Positions 51,357 through 57,478 of a stretch of 64,000 bases of DNA are shown one piece after another. Source of the stretch: an uncultured Eubacteriales bacterium. Its GTDB lineage: Bacteria; Bacillota; Clostridia; Christensenellales; CAG-917. Location: NCBI GenBank assembly GCA_900545885.1, contig URAF01000009.1:18974-82973 (forward strand), written 5' to 3'. Below the pieces are notes generated by a model that worked only from the letters and a program-made list of their open reading frames with translations, was not told where the DNA came from and did no database searches. Made by a program: the position numbers and the translations under genes. Position 1 is the first letter of the stretch, and the number at the start of each line of letters is the position of its first letter.

Positions 51357-53119
51357 AGACGCACCTCCGTTTTCGGTCTGCGGCTTTCCTTCCATTCCGC
51401 AAATTGTCTGTATCCTTCTTCCAACGCCTTTTGCGTTTCGTATAACTCGGCATACCCGCCCTTTTTGCTCATAAGCTGCGAATGCGTCCCTTCTTCCTTT
51501 ATCGCGCCGTCTTCCATAAAGCATATTTTGTCTGCGGACACGACGTTTGCAAGACGGTGCGAAATCACGATTATGCCTTTGGTCGCGCTCATTTCACGAA
51601 TGTTGCGCATGATTACCGCTTCGCTTTCGATGTCGATGTTGCTTGTCGCCTCATCGAAAACGTACGTTTTTTTGTTGGCGACAAGGTTGACAGCCAAAGC
51701 AAGACGTTGTTTTTGCCCGCCCGAAATGTTGCCCGCGTCTTCGTTCAGCACCTTGTCCAAACCTCCGTTTTCTTTGACGAAAGACGACAAATTGACCTTT
51801 TCGAGTGCAGACCAAATCTCTTCGTCGACGACATCGTCTTTGGCCAGACGGAAATTTTCCCGCACGGTGTCGTTGAACAGATACGTGTTGTAACTGACAA
51901 CGGCCAAACACGAATAATACGAACTGCGGGATACGGTCGCAAGCTCGTCGCCGCCTACGAAAACTTTTCCGTTTTGCGGATGAACCGCGCCGGTAATGAG
52001 ATTGACGACTGTACTTTTGCCGCAACCGCTCTCCCCGACCAGAGCCGTTATACCGCGTTCGGGAATATCGAGAGTGACGTTTTTTACGACATCGCGTTTG
52101 CCGTCATAGGAAAAAGTCACGTTGTCAAGTTTTATATTTGTTGACTCGACCTCTTTTTGACCCCAGACGGGATTCTCCTGCCCCAACAGGGAAATGATTT
52201 TCTTTCCTGCGCTCGCTCCGTTCATGGCAACGTGAAAAGCACTCCCCAACGCGCGCAGCGGCAGGAAAAATTCGACCGCAATAAGGATGAGAAACAGGGC
52301 TTGGGCGATTTCCAATCTGTTGTCAAGCACTCCCGCCACGACAACGGCGGTTCCCGCACCGGCACCCGCAAACGCAACAAAGTCCATAATCGTAATGCTC
52401 ATAAGCTGCATTACAAGAACTTTCATTGTTATTTTCCTGAACTTTTCGGCTTCGGAATTGAGTTTTTTGTGTCTGGCTGCGTCGGCTTGAAAGATTTTCA
52501 GTTCTCTGAGTCCTTGTATGCTGTCGAGAAAAGTGTCTCCCATCGAGGTGTAAACGCCCCAATATTTCGCAAAAACGCGTTTTGCGTATTTGGAAACTGC
52601 GACAATGGAAAGAGGGATAATGGGAACGCAAGCGATAAGCAACACGGAAAACCGCCAGTCTATGCCCACGCATACGCAGAAAAGCAAAACGGGCGCAATC
52701 ATCGAAAAGAAGAATTGAGGAAGATATTGCGAATAGTACAAATCAAGCTGTTCTATCCCCTCCAAGGACACCTGCGTCAGCCCTGCCATATTCATTCCGT
52801 CCGTGCTTTTGACTCCCAACTGCAAAATTTTGTCGTATACTCGCGTTCTGAGGTCTTTTTTCACGTTTCTGCCAAGGCTGTCTTTAAGGTTGCCCGTCGC
52901 CCTAGTACATACGTAGCGCACCGCAACGGCAACAATCACCGCGAGCGTAGGATACAAATATTCGAGCGGTCGGGCATTGTCCGTCAAAAGCCATACCGCC
53001 CAGCAAATTCCCGCCGTTACGGCCGTGTTTGCAAGCATGCCGACGACCATCAGCATAACCGTATACACTACATACTTTTTGTTTGCGCCTATCAACGCCA
53101 TCAAATCCCTGTCAATCAT
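51353..53119 (-). CDS. ABC exporter-fold subunit, CydD/YbtP-like
   Basis: 588 residues, six membrane helices, then an ATPase with Walker A GESGCGKST (about 370), signature ISGGQKQRLALA and YVFDEATSNID. The segment YYSQYLPQFFFSMIAPVLLF (about 130-149) is typical of CydD-like proteins, and GDTFLDSIQGLRELKIF follows. Partner of the next gene, with which it overlaps by 4 nt. Direction of transport cannot be read from sequence: exporter-fold heterodimers such as YbtPQ and IrtAB import iron chelates. It overlaps the YgbA-like gene by 8 nt. Confidence 0.87.
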   Translation of the reverse strand: MIDRDLMALIGANKKYVVYTVMLMVVGMLANTAVTAGICWAVWLLTDNARPLEYLYPTLAVIVAVAVRYVCTRATGNLKDSLGRNVKKDLRTRVYDKILQLGVKSTDGMNMAGLTQVSLEGIEQLDLYYSQYLPQFFFSMIAPVLLFCVCVGIDWRFSVLLIACVPIIPLSIVAVSKYAKRVFAKYWGVYTSMGDTFLDSIQGLRELKIFQADAARHKKLNSEAEKFRKITMKVLVMQLMSITIMDFVAFAGAGAGTAVVVAGVLDNRLEIAQALFLILIAVEFFLPLRALGSAFHVAMNGASAGKKIISLLGQENPVWGQKEVESTNIKLDNVTFSYDGKRDVVKNVTLDIPERGITALVGESGCGKSTVVNLITGAVHPQNGKVFVGGDELATVSRSSYYSCLAVVSYNTYLFNDTVRENFRLAKDDVVDEEIWSALEKVNLSSFVKENGGLDKVLNEDAGNISGGQKQRLALAVNLVANKKTYVFDEATSNIDIESEAVIMRNIREMSATKGIIVISHRLANVVSADKICFMEDGAIKEEGTHSQLMSKKGGYAELYETQKALEEGYRQFAEWKESRRPKTEVRL

Positions 53120-53450
53120 CGGTTTTCGCCGCCCTGTTGCATCTCTTTATTCCTTTCTTCGACTGAACCAAGTGTTTCACGGCCACGACGGGATGATGAA
53201 AAATCATTCTCGGACCGGAAAATCTCATTACTTCCTTGACACGCTCCCGCATATCGGGCTTATAGCAATGTATGGGACAATTGGAACAAAACGGTTTTTC
53301 GTCTCCCCAAGGACACTTGTCGCGGCGGGCGGACGAATATTCGAGCAACTTTGAACAATCTTCGCAAAGACCGTCCGCACACCCGTGTTTCTTTCTGCAA
53401 TAAAGCTTTACCATAAGCTCCATTACTTCCGCTTCTTTTTTTCGCTTCAT
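53112..53450 (-). CDS. YgbA-like cysteine-rich protein (nitrous-oxide-stimulated promoter family)
   Basis: 112 residues, typical length. Eight cysteines match the family layout: Cys18, Cys24, Cys29, Cys32, Cys46, Cys55, Cys58 and Cys62. The motif CPWGDEKPFCSNCPIHCY (46-63) is diagnostic, followed by a basic C-terminal region. Escherichia coli YgbA is linked to growth under nitrosative stress; the cysteines suggest metal or Fe-S binding. Its presence inside an operon with a DtxR-like regulator and transporters ties it to metal handling here. It overlaps the regulator gene by 4 nt. Confidence 0.88.
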   Translation of the reverse strand: MKRKKEAEVMELMVKLYCRKKHGCADGLCEDCSKLLEYSSARRDKCPWGDEKPFCSNCPIHCYKPDMRERVKEVMRFSGPRMIFHHPVVAVKHLVQSKKGIKRCNRAAKTDD

Positions 53451-53818
53451 GCTTCTACCGTTCTCTTCTTCTCCTCATTCGATATTCTTTCGAGCGACAC
53501 CTCGGACAACACACACGCGATACGCGTTGCTTCCTCCTCGGACTCATGCACCCCGAAACCGACTACCTCAACAAGTTTTTTCACCAAAAAACCAATGACG
53601 ATTTCGTACTTCCCAAGGGTTTCTTCCCCTTTCTCGGTGAGCGTTATTCTTCTGTTTCGGTCTTTTGTAAGAAACCCGCCTTTCTCCAAACGTTCGACGG
53701 CGCGGAAAACGCTCACTCTGGAAACGCACATTTGTCCGGACATGTCGCACATACGGGTGCCGTCCCCGTCGGACAAGCGCTTTACACTCCTCATGTAGTT
53801 CAACTCCGAATAAGTCAT
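53447..53818 (-). CDS. DtxR/MntR-like regulator, first gene of the ECF/ABC operon
   Basis: 123 residues from ATG 53818, which has GAGGA just upstream; the frame continues to 53983, but that part translates leader hairpins. A winged-helix domain (about 1-62: MTYSELNYMRSVKRL, RMCDMSGQMCVSRVSVFRAVERLEKGGFL, ITLTEKG) is followed by a dimerisation helix region (VIGFLVKKLVEVVGFGVHESEEEATRIACVLSE). This matches DtxR-family architecture without the SH3-like third domain. Cys11-type metal ligands are not obvious. In the family's IEHxLS segment His is replaced (IACVLSE), so metal binding may differ. MarR family is an alternative. Confidence 0.7.
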   Translation of the reverse strand: MTYSELNYMRSVKRLSDGDGTRMCDMSGQMCVSRVSVFRAVERLEKGGFLTKDRNRRITLTEKGEETLGKYEIVIGFLVKKLVEVVGFGVHESEEEATRIACVLSEVSLERISNEEKKRTVEA

Positions 53819-53827
53819 AACTTCCTC

Positions 53828-53954
53828 GTTCGCATTGGCGAACCCATAGGTTTTTAGCAAGCGGGCGCAGACCCGCAACAAGTTCGCAGCCGCGAACGCA
53901 CTACCCGAAAAAAAACCGCCTTTGCCTCTTCCCGTCGAGTTCGGATATGCGAAC
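53828..53954. repeat. Three 16-nt inverted repeats in the operon leader
   Basis: GTTCGCATTGGCGAAC (53828-53843), GTTCGCAGCCGCGAAC (53882-53897) and GTTCGGATATGCGAAC (53939-53954) share arms GTTCG(C/G) and GCGAAC around a 4-nt centre, at 54 and 57 nt steps. Between them is another stem, GCGGG-N6-CCCGC (53861-53876). They lie between the promoter and the first gene, so they could be operators in DNA or hairpins in RNA. A GCGAAC half-copy also occurs at 54033-54038. Confidence 0.75.
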
Positions 53955-53963
53955 AATGGGCAG

Positions 53964-53988
53964 AAAAAAAAGGAAGTTCTCAACTTCC
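53964..53988 (-). terminator. Terminator overlapping the start of the next transcript
   Basis: On the minus strand GGAAGTT-GAG-AACTTCC followed by eight T. It can end transcripts of the DtxR-family gene at 54041-54409. The predicted start point of the operon promoter (about 53987) falls at its foot, so the operon mRNA would begin with this hairpin. Confidence 0.75.
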
Positions 53989-53993
53989 CTTAA

Positions 53994-54045
53994 ATTATAT
54001 TGTCGAAAATCCGCCTTGTCAATAAATTGTTAGCGAACGATTAAC
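53994..54045 (-). promoter_or_regulatory. Consensus promoter of the ECF/ABC operon with operator-like site
   Basis: Minus strand -35 TTGACA (54017-54022), 17 nt, -10 TATAAT (53994-53999): both boxes are perfect. Six nt upstream of the -35 lies GTTAGCGAACGATTAAC (54029-54045), an imperfect palindrome resembling the site before the neighbouring regulator gene. Confidence 0.8.
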
Positions 54046-54409
54046 TTTTTTCGAGAAATGTGTTTATCAATGCGAAAAGCTCGTCCGAAATAACGTGTTC
54101 AATCCGGCAGGCATTCTCTTCCGCCACTTTGTACGAGGCCCCGATTTTCTGCAAAGCTGCGCTGATAACCCCGTGTCTCTCGTAAATTTTGGCTGCCTTT
54201 TCATATCCGCTTTTCGTAAATTCAATATCGCCCGTCGCGTGGTCAAGCGTCACATATCCTTTGTCCGCAAGCAGATTGACGCCGCGGGAAACACTCGACT
54301 TTGCATAATCCAACTCTTCGACTATATCGACCGAACGGACGTTCGCTTTGCGGAGCTTCAGCAAATAAATTGTTTCAAGATACATTTCTTCCGATTCGCG
54401 CGTCCTCAT
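54041..54409 (-). CDS. DtxR/MntR-family metal-dependent regulator
   Basis: 122 residues, a typical two-domain short DtxR protein. Winged helix about 1-65 (RESEEMYLETIYLLKLRKANVRSVDIVEELDYAKSSVSRGVNLLADKGYV, by count 4-53) and a dimer/metal domain with ERHGVISAAL (about 77), EENACRIEHVISDEL (about 97-111). Glu and His residues of the RxEH segment, which bind Mn or Fe in MntR/IdeR, are kept. It probably senses Fe or Mn. AAAGGGGG precedes ATG 54409. A palindromic site and consensus promoter lie immediately upstream, suggesting autoregulation. Confidence 0.9.
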   Translation of the reverse strand: MRTRESEEMYLETIYLLKLRKANVRSVDIVEELDYAKSSVSRGVNLLADKGYVTLDHATGDIEFTKSGYEKAAKIYERHGVISAALQKIGASYKVAEENACRIEHVISDELFALINTFLEKS

Positions 54410-54427
54410 ACGTCACCCCCTTTACGC

Positions 54428-54478
54428 ATTTTAACCCGAAAAACGAATTTTGTAAAGCCCGCGTTAGTCTAGGCTAAC
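54428..54478 (-). promoter_or_regulatory. Promoter and DtxR-type operator of the DtxR-family gene
   Basis: Minus strand -35 TTTACA (54451-54456), 17 nt, -10 TAAAAT (54428-54433). Six nt upstream of the -35 is GTTAGTCTAGGCTAAC (54463-54478), a 16-bp palindrome with 14 of 16 positions symmetric. It resembles known DtxR-family operators of the TTAGGxTAGxCTAA type. Confidence 0.72.
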
Positions 54479-54479
54479 A

Positions 54480-54879
54480 CTATCCCAAAGCCACATCAAG
54501 CACCATCATAACCACGAAACCCGCCATCGCACTCCAAGTTCCGAGATGAGGATGCGTCTCCAGACTGGCATCGGGTATAAGGTCCTCAATCACGACAAAA
54601 ATCATCGCTCCTGCCGCGAATGCGAGCAGCCATGGCTGCAATGAAGCCGACCGCCGCGGGCAGAAACGACCATTTGCCGTAGTTCTCGGACGCCTCAATA
54701 GACGGGATTATCAGCGACCACACGGAGGCGGCTATCATTACGCCCGAAGCAAAACCGAGAAACGCCGTGTTGACCTTCGGCGAAATGTCCTTCTTGAAGA
54801 ACAGCACGAGTGCGCTGCCCAGCGATGTGGCAGCGAAAATGACGGTAAAGCCTGTTGCTGTCATTGCGACGGGTGTCAT
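54480..54879 (-). pseudogene. Broken ZIP-family metal transporter gene
   Basis: The 5' part (54879 to about 54640) encodes the first helices of a ZIP/ZupT-like transporter: GFTVIFAATSLGSALVLFF, then FLGFASGVMIAASVWSLIIPSIE and FLPAAVGFIAAMA. The 3' part, in another frame (about 54645 to 54480), encodes the typical C-terminal end: WLLAFAAGAMIFVVIEDLIPDA then the last helix. The middle (about 110 residues, with the metal-binding HN/PEG motifs of helices 4 and 5) is absent, and the join shifts the frame near 54640. So this is an internal deletion plus frameshift, not sequence noise alone. The start overlaps the stop of the SRPBCC gene (TAATG), so it once belonged to that operon. Confidence 0.85.
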
Positions 54880-55394
54880 TACCTTTCCTTTTTCAGCTCC
54901 TCGACGGGTATTCTGTCGGGATATTTGCCTTCCGTAAGAATGTCGTAAAGATAATCGTTGTCAAGCACCATATCGTCGCGGATGAGCTGCCAGTTCGCCT
55001 TCTTTCTGTAAAACACCTTGAAAATCAGGAAGTTCACGACAGGACCTATTACGGGCTTCATCAGCCCGAAGGACTCCGTGTGCGTAAAACGGCACCCCGA
55101 CGGAGTGCGCTCCCCTTCAAAGACGATTTTCGCCGACTTTTTGTCGCTGACGAAGGTGAATGAGAATGCGTCCTCGCTCCTCTCGCACGCTACAATTCTC
55201 CCCGAAACGTCGTAGTCGAGTCCCGCGACGATTTCGCGGAAACGCACCCGCGCGCCCTCGCGTATGCCGTCGGGCATTTCGCACTCCAAGTGATACGGAC
55301 TCCATTTGACAAACTCCGTTTCGAAATTGTCCGCCCACGCCGTCAGTTTCTCGAAGGGCGCGGGAATGTCTTTTTTTTCACACAACGTAATCAT
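54879..55394 (-). CDS. SRPBCC-family protein
   Basis: 171 residues. The pattern of a START/SRPBCC ligand-binding barrel is visible: an N-terminal strand, KDIPAPFEKLTAWADNFETEFVKWSPYHLECE by position 8-39, then EGARVRFREIVAGLDYDVSGRI, and a long C-terminal helix after FGLMKPVIGPVVNFLIFKVF. Proteins of this fold bind hydrophobic small molecules; no ligand is evident. GGAGA precedes ATG 55394. It directly precedes the broken ZIP gene. Confidence 0.72.
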   Translation of the reverse strand: MITLCEKKDIPAPFEKLTAWADNFETEFVKWSPYHLECEMPDGIREGARVRFREIVAGLDYDVSGRIVACERSEDAFSFTFVSDKKSAKIVFEGERTPSGCRFTHTESFGLMKPVIGPVVNFLIFKVFYRKKANWQLIRDDMVLDNDYLYDILTEGKYPDRIPVEELKKER

Positions 55395-55470
55395 AATAAA
55401 TCTCCTGACGGACTGCCCTGCGCGGAAAACTTTCGAATAAACCGTCGTCGGACAATATGCCGTATGTCTT

Positions 55471-55546
55471 GTTTCAACGGTCGGATTTAGTCGGCAACGT
55501 CATACTCCAATGCACCGCGCATCGTTCATCGCGTTTCAACGGTCGG
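55471..55546. repeat. 14-bp direct repeat around the methyltransferase stop
   Basis: GTTTCAACGGTCGG occurs at 55471-55484 and 55533-55546, 62 bp apart; the second copy overlaps the stop codon of the methyltransferase gene. This may reflect a small local duplication. Confidence 0.6.
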
Positions 55547-56186
55547 GACGCGTTGACGAAGCAATGCCCGACTCGGCCTTGACTCCCTCGACGACGCACC
55601 ATACTTTGCGTGTTTTATGAACTTTGACATCGGAAAATCCCGCCTTTTCGAAAAACGCAGCCAGCTGCTCGGCTGTATATACTGTCATGCCGTCGCAACG
55701 GTCGGCCCACTTTTTTCCTTTGACGGGGTCGCTCATCTCCGTCGCAATCACAAGTCTGCCTCCGACTTTCAGCACGCGCGAGATTTCTTGCATTGCCGCC
55801 ACGGGATTCTGCCAGAAATATATCGATTCGAAAGATACGACTCGGTCGTAACTCCCGTCTTCAAATGGCAACTTCGCAACATCGGCGCAAATCACCTCGC
55901 ACCTGTCGGCATGGTCTTTGAGAATTTGTCTGCTGCACTCGACGCTCACGGAAGAATAATCTATGCCGTCGACGCGACAATTCGGATACCTTTCGAGCAT
56001 TCTCAGAATATTGCCGCCTCCGCCACAACCGACATCCAATATGCACTCTCCGTCGGTCGGCGGGCATATGGTAAATACCCAATTACTCAAAGGCGCGTGT
56101 CCTCTGTTCATGGTCTTCACTATCTTCGCTCCGAATTTTCCTTCGGGCTTTTTGCAATTGGCAAGAAATTTTTGCAGGATACTCAT
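55536..56186 (-). CDS. Class I SAM-dependent methyltransferase (UbiE/Methyltransf_11 type)
   Basis: 216 residues from ATG 56186, which overlaps the stop of the NEAT-like gene by 4 nt and has GGGAGG upstream; the longer frame to 56318 translates that gene's tail out of frame. SAM-binding motif I is ILDVGCGGGGNIL (about 49-61), the acidic residue follows in VDGIDYSS, motif II-like PFEDGSYDRVVSFE (about 104-117), and RVLKVGGRLVIATE (about 136). The substrate is unknown. In this context methylation of a porphyrin- or chelate-type compound is imaginable but not supported directly. Confidence 0.82.
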   Translation of the reverse strand: MSILQKFLANCKKPEGKFGAKIVKTMNRGHAPLSNWVFTICPPTDGECILDVGCGGGGNILRMLERYPNCRVDGIDYSSVSVECSRQILKDHADRCEVICADVAKLPFEDGSYDRVVSFESIYFWQNPVAAMQEISRVLKVGGRLVIATEMSDPVKGKKWADRCDGMTVYTAEQLAAFFEKAGFSDVKVHKTRKVWCVVEGVKAESGIASSTRPDR

Positions 56187-57463
56187 TTTTTGATGCCTCC
56201 CTTCTGTTCGGGGCAACACCCCGCAAGTCTTTTTTTCTTTTTTAAGAAGACCACTGTCGCGGCGATGACCGCGGCAGCGACTGCAACGCAACCGACCACA
56301 ATAAGAGCATAACCCCACATGGGCATAACAAACGGTACTCCGGGTATGCAGATTATGAAAATACCCGTTTTATCGGTTGAAACACGTACATACCTTCCGT
56401 AACCCGAACAATCCGTTTCCGTCAACGTTCCGTCTTCAGACATATGATAAACGACTATATCGTTTCTATCGAAAGTGGCGTCCGCCGCAAGGTAAACCGT
56501 TATGTCGGCGGAAGGACAGACTTCTTCTCCGGACTCGGAATAATACGCAATACTCATCACCGAGTATCTAACCGACACATTTTTCATACTGCGGGCGGCA
56601 ATCGAGTATTGTTGTCCGTCCCCGACCGTGCTTGCCTGAATGATTGTGCCTTTCGGGAGATATCCGTTGGGGTCGTCGAATTTGGCAAGCGCAGTAACGC
56701 CCTCTCCCGACGTGACGGTAAAGGTGTACTCGCTCCAAGAATTATTGCCCAGATTGGTTTTATAGGCTGCGCTTTCCGCACGGTAAACCACAGTATAATC
56801 GCCGACGCGGGACAGCAGAATGCGGTTTCCTTCGACATTCACCTGCTCGCTTCCGAAATAGACTTTTACAAAAACGTCGCAATCCTCGTCACCAAGCGTT
56901 GCCGAAGCTTGCGGGAGCACGAATTCGGAATCCTTCTCCATCTGCGTATTGCCGGCACTCGTCGTGATTACAGGCACGTACTCGGCGGGGCGCTCCCCCT
57001 CGAAAGTGTAATCGCCCGTCCTGCGTGCATCCGAAAGTTTCAGACCTACGGTCAACTCGACATTGCGGTTCATGGCGGTTATGAATGCCGAAAACGCCAA
57101 CTTCTCTTTAATCCTTTCCGCAGACATAGTGTACGTATAATACGTCCACCCTCCATCGGTCGCCTTGGTGAAACCCGTCTGTTTTCCGTCACTTTGCAAA
57201 GTCAATTCGGAAACGGACGAGCTGTGACCAAAAGTCAGATAATAGTTGGTTCCGTTTTTTTCCAGCTTTGCCGAAGACGAAAAATTGTCCGCGCCCATAG
57301 CAAGTCCGCTCAAATCCACAGGAACGGAATAAATACCGTCGCTCATGGACGCGGAATTCGCCTCCGCAAATGCCGTTTCGGGTTTGCCGACCGAAAGAAC
57401 TGCCGCGACCAACAGGAGGCATACAAACAAAACCGCTACTGTATTTCCGATTGTTTTTGTCAT
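56183..57463 (-). CDS. NEAT-like, membrane-anchored surface protein
   Basis: 426 residues from ATG 57463, preceded by GGAG; ATG 57475 has no such site. Signal peptide about 1-36. Residues about 42-150 resemble a NEAT domain: the opening DGIYSVPVDLSGLAMGADNF, a strand pair around YYLTFGH, then YTYTMSAERIKEKLAFSAFI and VELTVGLKL. The YxxxY heme motif of the last strand is not present, so canonical heme ligation is uncertain. An Ig-like domain (about 165-260), a third beta domain (about 265-375), a C-terminal helix (about 383-408) and a basic tail KKKKRLAGCC follow. The layout recalls the streptococcal heme protein Shp. It precedes the methyltransferase in a coupled pair. Confidence 0.6.
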   Translation of the reverse strand: MTKTIGNTVAVLFVCLLLVAAVLSVGKPETAFAEANSASMSDGIYSVPVDLSGLAMGADNFSSSAKLEKNGTNYYLTFGHSSSVSELTLQSDGKQTGFTKATDGGWTYYTYTMSAERIKEKLAFSAFITAMNRNVELTVGLKLSDARRTGDYTFEGERPAEYVPVITTSAGNTQMEKDSEFVLPQASATLGDEDCDVFVKVYFGSEQVNVEGNRILLSRVGDYTVVYRAESAAYKTNLGNNSWSEYTFTVTSGEGVTALAKFDDPNGYLPKGTIIQASTVGDGQQYSIAARSMKNVSVRYSVMSIAYYSESGEEVCPSADITVYLAADATFDRNDIVVYHMSEDGTLTETDCSGYGRYVRVSTDKTGIFIICIPGVPFVMPMWGYALIVVGCVAVAAAVIAATVVFLKKKKRLAGCCPEQKGGIKK

Positions 57464-57478
57464 CCTCTTCTCCATAAT

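Noticed and set aside
46783..53119. A firm call of heme importer for the ECF/ABC operon
   Set aside because: The protein families allow heme, siderophore, metal chelate or thiol transport. Without binding-site evidence the substrate stays an inference.
53819..53983. N-terminal extension of the DtxR-like regulator
   Set aside because: It begins with TTG inside a terminator hairpin and translates three inverted repeats; ATG 53818 has its own ribosome binding site and starts the typical winged helix.
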